Shown here piece by piece: positions 11,720 through 24,212 of a stretch of 64,000 bases of DNA (positions are counted from its first letter, which is position 1; each line of letters starts with the position of its first letter). The stretch is from Cubamyces lactineus (taxonomy: Eukaryota > Basidiomycota > Agaricomycetes > Polyporales > Polyporaceae). The stretch lies in NCBI GenBank assembly GCA_022376465.1, contig JACDTU010000001.1:1922001-1986000 (forward strand). Direction: 5' to 3'. The notes under the pieces are model-generated. The model searched no databases. It was not told where the DNA came from and saw only the letters and a list, made by a program, of their open reading frames with translations. The translations under genes and the position numbers were made by a program.

Positions 11720-12201
11720 CTGGGGAAGTGGAGTTTAAGATGAACGCACACGTGTAAACCGCAGGGTGCCGGACGATCCTCTCGGACCCTCGGAGCGAAT
11801 GCCTGGGACATTAAACTCTGATCACAATCCGGGCGTTATTGTCTCTTCATCCCATCGTGCTCTCCTTGGCCTCAGGCGTCCTAGACTGGACTAGAGATGA
11901 GTATCGTTGAGATATTAGTGATACACTAGTCTTCAAACATCTCTGAAGCGCTGAGAAAGCACCTCAGACCGAGTACTTACCGTGAGTACTGTCATCCCAG
12001 TCAATCCATAACGAAGCTTGCTTGCAATCGGGATAGAAAGGCGGTAATGAGGTGAAAAGGTTGAGGCGACCTTGAGGATGGCCGTCCGTACCAGGTTACC
12101 CGAATAGGGTCAACCGATCGGGACGAACGACGCTCGATCTGAATCGACCCCCGCAGATCTGTGCAAGATCCCGCTCGCATTCTTGGATCAATACCACCAC
12201 C
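11720..12201. other. divergent intergenic region, kinase-fold gene / Pcc1
   Basis: About 480 bp between the start region of the kinase-fold gene (-) and the Pcc1 gene (+). It may contain the unplaced first exon of the former. No other feature is seen. Confidence 0.5.
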
Positions 12202-12636
12202 ATGTCTGCCTCTGCCTCCGCCCCATCCGACTCGCAATGGCACACAATGTAAGACCATCATGCGCGTGGAATGGCTCGAGAGAAACACCAGTTACTGAGC
12301 GGCATGCGCTGGGCAGCACGATACGCATCCCGTTCGCGTCTGAGAAGCACGCGAACATCGCCAAGCAGGTCATCGACGTCGACCGCGAACTGCAGCCCGA
12401 GGTGGTCAAGAGGACACTAGCGGTCGAAGGGAACGAACTAGTAGCGTACGCGATGTCTCTCCATCGAACGCGCCGCCATATTGATTATGGGACGTAATAA
12501 TAGGACATTCACAACGCTGACGGTCCGGCTAGCACGGCTAACATCGAACGCCTTCCTCGAGAACGTAGACCTCGTAGTGCGCACAATAGGAGAGTTCGGG
12601 GAGGACGCAGAGCGGGTCCCATCGTCGACAAGATAG
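12202..12636 (+). CDS. PCC1: Pcc1 subunit of the KEOPS/EKC complex
   Basis: Small subunit that dimerises and contacts Kae1 in KEOPS, the complex making the t6A modification on ANN-decoding tRNAs, with links to telomere and transcription functions in yeast. Exons 12202-12248, 12317-12445 and 12504-12636 give 103 codons (102 aa), the usual size for Pcc1/LAGE3. The sequence shows the Pcc1 pattern: TIRIPFASEKHANIAKQVI, DRELQPEVVKRTLAVEGNEL, then TLTVRLARLTSNAFLENV and DLVVRTIGEFG. The protein is too short and too interrupted to appear as one open frame. The ATG at 12202 directly precedes a low-complexity Ser/Ala start. The stop TAG is at 12634-12636. Confidence 0.9.
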
Positions 12637-12747
12637 CGGACAGTCCATTGATGTTACATGCGAGCTACACGACACATTTGTATTCTGCACACGTCTTCAC
12701 AGCACACACATACACACACTCTCTCCAGCACCCACCGCAACCAGGAT

Positions 12748-14462
12748 CTAGGCCTCAGTCTTGACCTCCTCGCCATCGGCCTTCGCCTTCTTCTTCGACT
12801 TCTTGCTCTCACGCAAGGGCTTCGTCAGGAGCTCCTTCAGCTCAGCGTCCTCGAGCTGCTTCTCCGACTTCACGAGCTCAGGCTTGTACCATACGGGCGG
12901 GGGAGTGATCATCGCCGGGCCGCCGGGCAGGAGGGCAATCGTGAAGTGGAACGCCGCAACATACGTACCCGCGGGCGTAAAGCTGCCACATCGACCACCG
13001 ATCAGAACCGAAGGGGTGGACAAAATCAGTGCGGGACCACTCACATGACCTCGTAGGGCTTGACGAGGTTGTGTTGTACTGCCTCCTGCAGACCCAACCG
13101 CGCACGCTTCTCGTCCTCCAGACTGCGAATGTTGAAGGGGAACGCGCCCGCCTTCTTCTGCACCTCTGAGAACACGGCACGCGAGGTCTTCATCTTCAGC
13201 TGGTAGGTGACGGTAGACTCCTTTTGGTAGATCGTGGTTCTTGACTCCTCGAGGCGGGCCTTTTCGGGAAAATGCTCAGACAGCGCGGATCAGGAATGCA
13301 TGTCGATGTGCGTACCTTGCCGTCCTCGCCGGAAGAGATGAGGATATCGATGCCCCACACCTCGTTCTCCGCGAACGTAACGGTCTCGAACTCACGCTTC
13401 TGTGCCTCGCTCTGTATACGATGAGCCCCGCGCCCCTTGCGCTGCTGCTATCGCACTCACAGGGTTGAGGATGATACGCTTCTTGCCATCGATCACGTTC
13501 TGCGACTGCTGGCACGAGAGCATACCTGCCCAATACCGAATGAGTCCCCCAATACACCCAACTGCCCCAAGAAGGGCAGAGAGCTTGGCTGGCTGAGCAC
13601 TCACCCTCGACCGGCTTGCAGTCGAACGCGGCCGCGACCTTAGCCACGGCGTCCGTGACCTGCCAGTTTTTGTTCCCGACCTTGACGAGGCGCATCGCGG
13701 CCTCGGCCGCGGTCCACGCCGCCTGGATGACGTCCGCCTTGCGGCCCGTGACGGGCTCGGCGGGCGACGCGCCGACGACGACCGTCTCCGCGCTCACCGC
13801 CGCGAAGCCGTCGATGTGCGCGCCGAGGTGCAGCTTCACGACGTCGCCCTTGGCGAGCGTCTGCTGCGCGGACGGGTCCGACGCGAGCGGCGAGAAGTGC
13901 GCGACGGTGTTGTTCACGGACACGCACGTCGGGAACGCGATGCCTGCCAATCGGCCGTGCATCCAAGGGATTCCAGGTTCGACGGGGAATGGAGGGAAGA
14001 AAGCGCAGGTTTGAGGTTAGCGATGGGAAGAGGAGTGGAGGGGCCCGCGCGACGTACCCTTGCTGACCTTGACGCCCTTGACGGGCTTGTTGTACACCGC
14101 GCCGGTGCCCTGCTCGATGAGCTTGTCGCCCTCGACGCAGAGGTCGTAGATCTTCGCGCCCTCGACGGTGAGCTCAACGAGCTTCTTCAGCACGTTGTGC
14201 ACGATCTCCGCTGCGGTCTATCCGGGAAACCGAAGCGCGTCGTGCGCACGTCTCGTCAGCAGCCGTTCGTGAATATCGTGCCCGCTGAGAAGGACGCCAT
14301 CGCCACTGCCGCAACCGACACCGTCCCCAGAGGCGAGCGAAAGAAAATCTAAGCGGTGCGCGCGAGCGCCGGCTCGAAACGCACCTTGTACTTAGTGACA
14401 TCCGCCGCGGCGGTGTTGTTCTCCTCGGGCTTGGGGGCCTCCTGCTTAGTGGGTTCAGACAT
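12748..14462 (-). CDS. PA2G4/EBP1-like protein (methionine aminopeptidase fold, M24 family)
   Basis: Homolog of human PA2G4/EBP1 and fission yeast Cdb4, a ribosome- and RNA-associated protein with the M24 'pita-bread' fold but no aminopeptidase activity. The start is ATG at 14462, opening [16 protein letters not shown]. Later exons carry [52 protein letters not shown] spliced to [38 protein letters not shown] and [17 protein letters not shown]. The C-terminus is a basic tail ([18 protein letters not shown]) typical of EBP1 and used for RNA or ribosome binding. The stop is at 12748-12750. Several introns of about 55-110 nt interrupt the gene. Length is about 390 residues, normal for the family. 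Confidence 0.92.
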
Positions 14463-14923
14463 GATGTACAGTGGATGGATTGGTTTGGAGGGGAGGGAGG
14501 AAGGAAGGGGTGGGTACGACGGGCGGGAGCGCTGCAGAGGGAGAGACAGAGGCAGATCAATCTCAATCTGCGTTTGTCCCTAATCGGGAAGTATCTCGCG
14601 TTCGAGCACGCGACAACACCACTTTCCACCTTTAAGCGTTCCGTGGAGGAACGCTTAGGGCTACACGGACTACGAGCACGGCAAGAATAATGTCATCGAG
14701 GAGAGTAAGTATGCAAGATAGGAATGTACAAGTGAACAGCAGCAAAAAGATCCTAGGTACACCAGGTCTATAGCACATAGTACAATAATGAGAGAAGGCA
14801 TGCACGATCATAAGTGAATACTGGTAGGATGGGCGGATGAGGTAGGCAGAGACTGAGAGTCTCAGCAGGCATACGAGTACCATAGTAAAAAGTGAGATGG
14901 GAGGAGGGCGAGAGGGCGAGGGT
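14463..14923. other. intergenic, EBP1 promoter and methyltransferase 3' flank
   Basis: This 461-bp gap lies between the PA2G4-like start and the methyltransferase stop, both on the minus strand. No gene is seen. Confidence 0.55.
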
Positions 14924-16915
14924 TCAAGCTCGAGAGGCACGGTTTTGCGCGGCGGACTTGTTGGGCTTCCAAGCGATAAACCCCCTCATCGACCTACAAA
15001 GGGGTGCCTTCTCGGAAATGTCCCAGTCAGGGTTCTGAACCTGCGGTTCAATCTGCGCAGGGATCCTGCTGCTGCGCTCCGAAGACACGCGGAAAGAGGA
15101 GGAACCGGCCCCGCGCACGCTCATAGCCTCAGGGTCCTCCCAAGCGATTGCCTCCTGTATGTGGTCGCGCATGCCGATACGATCCTTCATATCGCTGTTA
15201 AGCCGGCCGGACAAAGATCAGCGTGCGCCCAGACGTAAGCAGCCCATGCAAAGGGTGTGAACGAGGCTCACCTCTCCCACACGGCCCACTCGCGCTCAAA
15301 CTCCTCTCGGAGATCCTCTCTGGGAGGCTCCTTCGCCGCATCGTCCGGGTGCAGGAACGCCTGACGTGCGGCGCCAGTGAGCGCGCAATACGCCTCGAAA
15401 ATCGCCTCCTTGCACGCCGATACGAGCTGCACCTGGCGTGCCAGATGGAGCGCGCTCCAGAGCGTAATCGTCGACGCGGACGGTTTGCTCGAGCGCAACG
15501 CGGCCGAGTTGATCTTTTGTGGCCCGTCGCCAGTGGACAGGCGCACCGTGTGGTCGCGCATATCTTGTACCCAACCCGATATGTCGCGCTCTGGCGGGTC
15601 TCGCCGCATCACCCGTTCCGCTGAGTTCCGTGGGTCACGTTCGTATGATGGTGGAGGTAGCACTATGTGCATTGTTGGGTGTACGTGGACGTTGGTGAAG
15701 CAGGAAGAGAGGTAGAAGGGGAGGACGTTGAGGAGCTTATGTGTGAGGAACCGCTGGCTGAGCATCTCCTCCCATGCCTCCTTGAGCTTTGGATGGTCTT
15801 GCGCGAAGAGATGTGCGGTAGAGTCTGGGCGGGATTGCGATGAGGAGCTCAGATAGGAGTCGAGGCTATTGCTTTGTGAGGAATGTTCGGTCGTATATAG
15901 GTAGCTTGATCCTGTGGTCGTCGTCTGTGCCGTTTGGGTTGTCTGGGTTGTCTGTGTCGTAAGCCTGCTCGCCATCGAATCGCTCCGAATGCGTTCGCCT
16001 GAGGGGTGCCGTAAACTGTGCACGTTAGAGGTTCTTTCCACATCCGGCTTTCGTGTTCGCCCCGCCGGGAAGAGTAAATCTTCTTCTATGACCTTAATCT
16101 GGAGTAAACCGGCTTGTACGTGAACAGACACATACAACGAAACCTACCTCAATAACTCCGCCTGGTCGGAGGACCCGCGCACACTCCTACAGGAATTATG
16201 CTCAACCACAACCGGCCTCGAGCCCACGGAAATGCCATACCTCTAACAGGTCCTGCCACTGGTCCTCGGGTACGCTGAGGCCGATACAGCATATCCTCAC
16301 AAAGTCAAAGTGTTCCGACTCGAACGGGAGGGGGTCCAAACTGACACCGCGGATCAGGGGAAGCTTGATAGAACCACAATCAGGGTCACTCACAAATCAC
16401 CGTGTATCCACTTGACACGTTCCGCCAGCTCCCTGTACTCTATTCCGAGTTTGACTTGCGTCAAGTCTGGCTGGACGGCGCGGATGTCGAAACCCACAAC
16501 GGTGCTGTTCTGTTCACAACCTGAGCGTGAATACTCTCGGAGCCCCTGTCTACGAGTTATGGTTGCTGACCGGCCAGTATTTTGCTGCTTCAATGGCCCA
16601 GAGGCCAGTTCCACACCCGAGGTCGAGCACTCTGGCGGGTGGTGGTTCGTAAGCTTGCATTGCGACCCCTCGGCATAGTTGGTTGAAGAATATGCAGTTC
16701 CAATCGTCTCTGCGAGCGAGCATGACATCCGACCGTTGTCAACACGCCGACAACCACTCGAATATGTAACGCTGGGCGCACCCGATAGTGAGAGCCTTTT
16801 GGTACTTGACAGGGCTGGCGCCGCCGTTCCGACGGCGTTTCTCGGCGTGCTGCTTGAAGAGCTCCTCCTGGACGTCTCGGCTGACGCCGTTGCGCTTCTC
16901 TGTCGCGACGGTCAT
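14924..16915 (-). CDS. class I SAM-dependent methyltransferase (basidiomycete type)
   Basis: Predicted S-adenosylmethionine-dependent methyltransferase of unknown substrate. The start ATG at 16915 opens MTVATEKRNGVSRDVQEEL. The SAM-binding motif I is RVLDLGCGTGLWAIEAAKYW, reached only in one frame around 16560-16630. An acidic loop follows (VVGFDIRAVQPDL), then VKWIHGDL, LPFESEHFDFVRICCIGLSV and the post-motif CARVLRPGGVIE spliced to IKVIEEDLLFPAG. The C-terminal half, about 300 residues, is a Ser/Thr/Gln-rich linker followed by a helical domain, longer than a minimal methyltransferase. This layout is common among uncharacterised basidiomycete methyltransferases. The stop is at 14924-14926. 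It is divergent from the complex I subunit gene, 439 bp apart. Confidence 0.85.
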
Positions 16916-17354
16916 GCTGTGCGAGCCGGGAGGTCTTTGGGCGGGGAGTGGGGAAAGTCAGGAGGGCAGGCGGGGGATTAGGTCGGGGATGGTACGAACG
17001 GAGAGGGAGGAGGATGATAGACGGAGAAAGGGAAGTTCATGAAAGGGGCAGCGGATTGGGTTGATGGTTTGCCGTGATGGGGTCCGCCGCGTATTGGAAG
17101 AAGTGCGCGTCTGGGGGAGCGTGTCTGATTGAGAGAATATTGAATATTGAGTGAGCCTCGCTCTCCGTCGCCTTCGCCCGACGAACCGTCACCGTCCTCT
17201 CCGCTTCGCCCGCGGCCGATCACCCCTGCAATTAGCCTCCGTCCCACCAGGCGCCCATTTCCAGATAACCCCCCTTATCCCACGGATAAGCACTTATCTG
17301 CCCACGCAATCCCACTCGCCCGCCAGCGCCAGCGCTTAGCTCCCTCTGCACGCC
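16916..17354. promoter_or_regulatory. bidirectional intergenic region, methyltransferase / NDUFB8-like
   Basis: 439 bp between two divergent starts, so both promoters must lie here. No clear TATA box was identified. Confidence 0.55.
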
Positions 17355-17966
17355 ATGAACACATCGCTCACCGTCGCCCGACGTGCTGCCCTCCGCGCGA
17401 GGGGGGCCGCCGCCGCTGCGTCTCGCATCCGCTGCTATGCCACGCCCTCTGCACCCGCACCCACCTCCCCCGCCCCGATGACCTCGCCGCCGGACGACGA
17501 TCCCCAGCTCGCCGACTACCCCCGTCTCCCCTTCGTCTCGAAGCAGACTCGTCCTGCGCTCGGATGGGAGGATCTCCAGTTCAGGAGGAACTTTGGCGAG
17601 CCTGTGCGTGCTCGCAGCCGTTGGGTGCATACGTAGAGGGTGCTGACTGCCGCCGTAGCTTCACGAGCAAGAGGAGGTCCTCTCCATGTGGGGTCCCGAC
17701 GTCCCCGTCGTCGCACCGCAAATCGCCCTGCGTTGGTTCTCCATCGCCGTCCTGGGCTTCGTCTCTCTCGGCGTTCTGTGCAACTATGCGCACCCCGTGA
17801 TCCCCGCTGTGCGTCGGGAGTACCCCTTCGGTGGGCTGTCAAGCGAGCTCGGCGGCCTCGAGGAGAACAAGGTCAGTAGCAGAGCGCTTCCACACGTCCT
17901 GAGAGCCAGTATGCTGATTTCGTACCGCAGGCGAGGGTGGAGAGGGTCTCTGAGGACGAGGAGTAG
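17355..17966 (+). CDS. mitochondrial complex I subunit, NDUFB8/ASHI-like
   Basis: Accessory subunit of NADH:ubiquinone oxidoreductase in the inner mitochondrial membrane. Exons 17355-17603, 17659-17871 and 17931-17966 give 165 aa. The N-terminus is rich in Arg, Ala and Ser with almost no acidic residues for about 35 residues (RRAALRARG, SRIRCYA), a matrix-targeting presequence. The family signature follows: DYPRLPFVSKQTRPALGWED, RRNFGEPLHEQEEVLSMWGP, a single membrane span (ALRWFSIAVLGFVSLGVLCN) and a YPFGGLSSELGG segment ending ENKARVERVSEDEE. One transmembrane helix and this length fit NDUFB8-type subunits. The exact subunit name is from memory of family motifs, so moderately sure. Confidence 0.8.
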
Positions 17967-18212
17967 ATTTGTATCCTACGCTCCCATGCCAGAATGCGCG
18001 ATTCTCCCAGCCAATGGTCGCATTTAGACCGTATTCGTACTCCCTGTGCGGTCATGAGAAACACAGCACGCTTCGGAGCCGCTACCGGTGCTCCTGCCAC
18101 CCCCGCATGACAAGAGAACGCTGTAAAGTTTACGAATGTCCTCTATTTGCTACAGCGAAGGTCCTATATATACAGCAGATAAGTTACTAGATCCAACCGG
18201 CACGCATAGCCC

Positions 18213-21200
18213 TCAGCCGAGGTCTGCACCCTCCTCCTGTTGGCCGTCTGCCAGCTCAGGCGGCTTGTAGATTGGCCGTGGCTTTGGACGAGGACGCAAA
18301 CCGAGCTCCTCCCTACTGACCGCAGGACTGGGTTCAACAGCAGGCTGCGCTTCCGTGACGTCTTCGTCAGGAACCTCTTCTTCACTCTCCCACGGCGACC
18401 TCGCGCGTTTAGCAGAACGCTTCCCGCCTCTGCCTCTTCCTCGTCCCCTTCCGCTGCCTCTTCCTCTTCCTCCGCGCGTAGCAGCCTGTCCATCTTGATC
18501 CCCCGTAGCAGCCTTAGCTTTGCCCTTACCCTTGCTCTTCGCGCTCGTCGTAGTCTTGCGCTTCTTCGCGGGGCGCGCATCCCCCTGTTCTCCATCCCCT
18601 TCCCCATACTCGCTCCCGCTGCCTTGGGAGCTACCGGCGGCACCGTCAGGAGTGGCGGATCCCGACTTCGAACTGCTACCCTTGGCCTGCGCCGCTCGCT
18701 GCTGCTTGCGGAAGTCCTGCACGACCTGCTGCAGACGCTTGGATGTGTACGCCTGCCGCTTGCGCGGCGCCGCGTTGGCGCCGACAGGCAGATCGAAGAA
18801 TCCTGCAAGGTTGCCCTGCATGGTGGGTGCCACATTCTGATAGAACGGTAAACAAGGGGTCCACGGTCATTGCACATATAGAAAGGCGCACCTGTGACCG
18901 CTTGTTCATCTTGCGGATGATAGGCAAGAGCAAGTCATCGACCTTTGTCTGGTCCCAGCCCAACTCGGTGTTGAAAAACCTATCGCGCAGGTTAGTCTCG
19001 GTCATCGAGAACGCGAAGTTGGACTTACGATCGCAGGGCATCGAGATCGGGCATGCCCCACTTGAACGGCTCTCGAGACTCGTCCACGGTAGGATGATAG
19101 TAAGCGTCCCTCTGTAGCAGCGAAATTAAGGTGTATTCAGTAGTATAAGAAGCTTATCCAATTTACCACAGCAGGGTTCGGCCAGTCGCCAGGCAGGTAC
19201 AGCTCCTTGAACTTTTTCTTCTACGAAAGTCATATGATCAGCACCTCCGTCCTCGCCCATCCATAGATGTGATAAACGACGACTTACAAATCGCTTTCGG
19301 AATGGCGTCGATGACTCCTCGGGCCTATCTCGCCCGCTCTGCACCTTCTGCCACCACGCCCTGAACTTATGCAGCCCGTCCTGTCCCGGAAACTCGTTCA
19401 GAAGCTCCATAGCAACCACGGGTCCAACCCCGGGCAGGCCCTCTGTGTAGTCGCTCCCTAGGAGGTACGCGAGGCGGACGAGCTTGTCACGATCCAACCC
19501 AAGCTCGCGCTCGAGGTCGGAGAGGAGGAAGCACTCGACAGTCTTGGACTGATTGAACATGTTCTTGAGCACGCGCGCGCCGCCGAAGAGGAAGACGTCC
19601 GAGTCGTCTGTGATGATTCCGTCGACGAGCCCGAGCGAGAGGAGCGCGGCGCATTGCGCCTCGGCCTCCATTGGTGCGGTGATGTACGGTATTCCGAACA
19701 AGCGGAGCATGATCTGTCGCCGATGCACAAAGTCAGCCCAGCCCGAGATGGAGAATTGGCAAAACTTTAAAAGGTCAGGATACAGACCATGATCTGCGAA
19801 ATCATCTGCTGTGTGATATCCTCCGAGTCGCGCATCGCGTTCTTCTTCTGCTTGTTCAGCTCCCGGATCTCGTCGTCAATCTCGCGCCGAACAGCATCGA
19901 GGTCCCTGCCCTTGACCTGCGACAGGAAGCGCGCGAACTCGCCCTCCTCTGCGTGCGGGTCGATTTCCTGCGCGGCATCCCAATCTTCGTGGCCTGCGCC
20001 TACGTCTTCAGCGCGTCGCGCTGCGTCGGTCGACGGGTCGGCGGTGGGACTGGCCGAGCGGGACCATCTGCGGCCCTCATCCTCTCCGTCGGATTCAGAA
20101 GACTCGACAGTCTCAGTGCTCTTTTTGGGCTGCTGTGCTGGCGTAGCAGGAGACGGCCTTGCCGAAGCAGCATGGCGCAAAGGCGACTGGGCCGGCGACT
20201 CGGACGCGGAGACTCTAGCTGGAGTAGTCGCGCCGTCGTCACGCTCGACAGTCGCAGGAGGACTGGCCGCGTCACCACTATTGGACCGGGATTGGATAGT
20301 GACATCTGCGGTCTGCTCCGCTAGGACTTGGTCTGTGGATACTGGGTTCGGGGCTAGTCGCGGGGGAACAGCAGACGTCACTTCTTCCATGTCATCGTCC
20401 GCTTCTGAGTCGACGACAATCGGCGCCGGGGCCGCACGTTGCCCTTCTTGCGCCGGCGTTTGGATCGGCGGTGGCAAGTCCGAAAATTCACGCTCAGCGG
20501 GTTGCTGTACTTGAGGTGGAGGTGTGCGGACAGGCTCGACAGAGACTTCCTCCATATCGTCTTCAGATTCCGAACCAACACTAATCGTCGCTGCTTCGGC
20601 AGGCGCGGCTGACGATGACGGTTGTTCAGGGAAGAGCAGGCTCGGCACGCCAAATACTGACGAGCTCCCAAACGGCGCGGAGTTCTGTGACTTGGAAAGC
20701 GGAGGGCGTCGCGGCGCAGCCCCACCTATCGACAGCGCAGTCTCAAGTCGGGTTGGAGAGGCGTATAGATCATCGTCGTCTGAGCCATCGCCGGCGGCAT
20801 GGAACGGGTGCGATCGGCGTCGGTCTATGGATGACGAAGGCTTGGGCGTAGCATGCACGCCGGACTTTGAGGACTCGCCGTTCTTGCTTGATGAAGTAGA
20901 TACAACACGCTTCGATTCCTCCAGGGCGCGCTGCAAACTAGCCTGCTCTTCAAGCTCGATGGACTGTTGTATGGCCAAGGAAAGCTCGGGATCATCCATA
21001 TCCTCTGGAACGTCACCAAGCTGCGGCAGCTCGTCCTCCTCTGGCTCGAACAGAGGACGAGAATTGCGCTTCCTTGTCACTTTGGTCGTAAGGGGCGTGA
21101 GTTTCTTGGGCGTGTAACGGTCGGCAAGTGCTGCAAGAGCCTGGCCGCGGCGGTATTCTCGAAGGTCTGGGTCATAACTCTCGGGTGCCGCGGGTGCAGC

Positions 21201-22528
21201 ACTACATGCGGTGAGTACTTTTATGGACTCGGAGCGGTCGCAATGACGACTCACATCGGAACCTCTTCCATCTCTTCGTCGTCGTCGTCGCTATCTTCCC
21301 GTGCAGGAACCGGCGTCGGGTCGATCTCAATTGGTTTCGCTGCTGTACCCTCATCTCGAATGCCGAGAACCCATCCGCCATCCTCGCCTTCGTTCTTAAC
21401 CAACACATACTGCTTGTTTCGCTCGCTGGCAATTCGGACTGGGATGGTGATATGGGCTTTACCAATGCTGTCAGTCGTGACGAGTAGTTGCTGCGTCAAC
21501 GCATTCCGCTGCTTCAGGTTCTTGATCTGCTCCTTGGAGAAATCCAAAGGCGTCTTCGCTTTCCGGAGCATGCTCTGCAGGCGTTTATACGACGTCTGCC
21601 GCGACTTCAAACGGAGGTCGCCGATAATTTCGTACTGCACTTCCGTAGGCAATTCACGGAACGCGGGAGAGGTCACGTCAAAGTCCTCCGGGCGCATCTC
21701 CTCAATGAACGTGCGGAGCTCCTCTTCGGTTGCGAGACGAGGATCAGGCGCGACTGATGCTGTAGCCTTGGCTACGACTTCGTCCATGTTGACCTCGGGT
21801 AGCTTGTACGGGTCATGGTCATGCCACCGTGACTTCTTCTTTGAGGATGGTGGAGTGGGCTCTGCACCTTCCGACGAGGTCTTCTTGGCCGCGGGGGTCT
21901 TCGGTGCGGGACCGGTGAGGTCTTCCAGGAAGACCGTATTCTCGTCTATACGAACCGGCCCTTTGCCCTTCCCCTTACCATCCGCCCTGTGTTAGTACAT
22001 GAGCATTCGCGCCATTTGCGTAGAATACAGATGGAGCATACGTCTTTCCGTTTGCTTGTTCCAAGGCTTCCCGACGCATTTGTGCCGCCAACAGCCTCTC
22101 AGCAATCTTCGCATGGCTTGCTGCAGCACCGCTCTTTTTCTTCTTGCGCTCCGCCTATATCATATCTTATGAGGCCCCGACCTCCGCTCACAAATGCATC
22201 CGTGCTCACAATCGTCGACATCTTCAGAGCCGGCGCCCCGCCATCGAACACGAAGACCGGCTTGATACCATAGAACAGCAGCTTGCATATTCGCCGCAGG
22301 AAACCTAGCACATGCGCGTTCACGAGCCCGCGGCCCTCCTTGTCTCGCATAGTCGCCTGGAATTGGTATATCCATATACTGGAGTCAATTGCCATAGACT
22401 TGCCCTCCATTGTCTCCAGCCTAGTCTCTCTCAGTCAATACTTTAGATTCATAGTAGTGAACGGCAGACGCGTACAAGACTGGTCGCCCGACGGGCTCCA
22501 GAAGCTGCCAGAGGGATTTTACACCCAT
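18213..22528 (-). CDS. RAD2: Rad2/XPG structure-specific endonuclease (nucleotide excision repair)
   Basis: Flap-type nuclease making the 3' incision in nucleotide excision repair and working with TFIIH in the nucleus. The start ATG at 22528 gives [17 protein letters not shown]; removing a short intron restores [20 protein letters not shown], the XPG N-domain with its catalytic Asp, then [15 protein letters not shown] long acidic Ser/Glu-rich spacer (about 19.8-21.8 kb) separates it from the I-domain: [33 protein letters not shown] and the helix-hairpin-helix [17 protein letters not shown]. The spacer has SDDDD- and [14 protein letters not shown] acidic patches, as in XPG where it binds TFIIH. 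Near the C-terminus is a PCNA-interacting QGNLAGFF motif followed by RGRG repeats and a basic nuclear localisation region. About 1,250 residues, usual for Rad2. Confidence 0.95.
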
Positions 22529-22847
22529 CTATCCGAAGCCTTTCTCCAGCTGCAGACCAGTGAGAGCACAGAGGTAGGCGGCGCAGGCGAGCCCATGTGC
22601 ACGCGAGTGTCAGTGGTGAGATAGTAGTTGAGAGGAGCTTGCAGTCTATCGTACGGTCCGAGGCGTCAATACTTGTAGGCTGAACAAGCGTGTAAGTAAG
22701 CAATTATGATGTTGAGTAACAGTAAGTCAGTAGGAGTAATTACAATGACGCTGATTAATATTATTGAGCGTTGTGGCAATGTATTAAGTGCCAGACTCAG
22801 ATAGCGCTTGCCATTAACGTCCACCACCACCTCTACACACCTTCGCC
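22529..22847. promoter_or_regulatory. bidirectional promoter region, RAD2 / IWS1
   Basis: 319 bp separate two divergent ATGs, so the two nuclear housekeeping genes share this region. No unambiguous TATA box is seen; AT-richer sequence lies at about 22680-22790. Confidence 0.6.
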
Positions 22848-24212
22848 ATGCCAGACAAAGTGAGTAACGGCAAATTCCTCTCTTTCCTCTAGCTGAGCTA
22901 AACCTCCGTTTCTGCTGTAGGACGATCTCGCTGCGGCCATCTTCGGTCACTCCGACTCTGACCTCTCCTCAGACGAGGACGGTACGCAAACCACCTCCCC
23001 GCTATGCAGTAACGTTTGCTCACGAGTCTATTCGCAGACCTTGAACTCAACCAACGGCGAGACTCGCCCCTAGCAGAGTCCTCAGGGGACTCCGGCGACG
23101 AATATGTGCAAGAGAAGAAACGCGCTCCCAAACCCAAGCGTAGGACGAAGAGCCGGCGCGGAGGGGATGAGGAGGAGGGTGGGCGGCCACAGCGGAAGCG
23201 GAAGCGGTCGTCGAAGCGTGCTCCGCCTGAGGAGATTGACCTGAGCCAGTATCCCCCGGAAGTTGGTGCGTAGCCGTCGCGGAGTGGATGGGAGTGTGGG
23301 ATACTGAGACAGACACCGGCGCACAGCGAGCAAAATGAAGCTGGACATGCAGATCGAGGCTATCCTGAAACCTAAGCGGGGCTCACGACAGAAGCGCAAG
23401 CGCAAGGACGACGAGGACGTGTTGGACAAATATGCGGACGAGGAGGTATCGCGGCTGAAAGATGCCATGCTCACGGCGGCAGCGGACGACGAGCAGGCAA
23501 ATAAAGAGAAGCTACCTGCGACGTCCAAACTGCGACTGCTCCCGCAGGTGATGGAGGTCCTCCGCAAGTGCGTTCTATTCCTTGCGAACCGCACGTTCTC
23601 CAGCCGTACTGACCGCACCAACTTCCCAGGACATCCCTCGCCCAGTCCATCATCGACAACAACCTGCTCGAGGGCGTGACCAAGTGGCTCGAGCCGCTCC
23701 CCGACCGCTCCCTGCCCGCGCTCGACATCCAGAAGGAGTTCTTCCCGATCCTCAAGAAGATGGACTTCATCGACTCGAACGTGCTCAAGGAGGCCAAGCT
23801 CGGCCGCGTCGTCCTCTTCTACACCAAGTGCAAGCGCGTCACCCCGGACATCCAGCGCGCCGCGAACGACCTCGTCTCCGCGTGGTCCCGCCCGATCATC
23901 AAGCGCTCCGCGTCCTACCGCGACCGCGTCATCCCCACTGCGCCCGCGGACGGCGAGGGCGGCGCGGGAGGGGCGCGGGCGGGCGAGCGCCTCAACGCGA
24001 TCCTTGCGCGCGCGAAGGAGAGCGAGAAGAACCGCGTGCGCAAGAACGCGGTCATGATCCCGCAGAGCCAGCTTGGGAGCTACACCGTCGCGCCGCGCTC
24101 GAACGCGGGCTTCACGAAGAACAACATGGCTGTCGACGTCGACATCCAGCGCCGGAAGCAGAACCAGGAGCGGCTGAAGAGCTTGACCCGCAAGATGGCG
24201 GGCAAGTCGTGA
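22848..24212 (+). CDS. IWS1: IWS1/Spn1 transcription elongation factor
   Basis: Nuclear protein that binds Spt6 and RNA polymerase II and is needed for elongation and mRNA processing. Exons 22848-22859 (only four codons), 22921-22981, 23038-23265, 23327-23567 and 23630-24212 give 374 aa. The N-terminal third is acidic then strongly basic (KPKRRTKSRRGG, KRKRKDDEDVLD), a disordered region as in other IWS1 proteins. The conserved TFIIS N-terminal (LW) domain follows: AQSIIDNNLLEGVTKWLEPL, PALDIQKEFFPILKKM, LGRVVLFYTKCKR and ANDLVSAWSRPI. The C-terminus is QERLKSLTRKMAGKS. The first exon is too small for an open-frame search but fits the downstream phase exactly. Confidence 0.94.

Noticed and set aside
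20524..21995. Long plus-strand open frames (up to 342 codons) over 20.5-22.0 kb
   Set aside because: Antisense shadows of the acidic Ser/Glu spacer of the Rad2 gene, whose codon bias leaves the opposite strand open.
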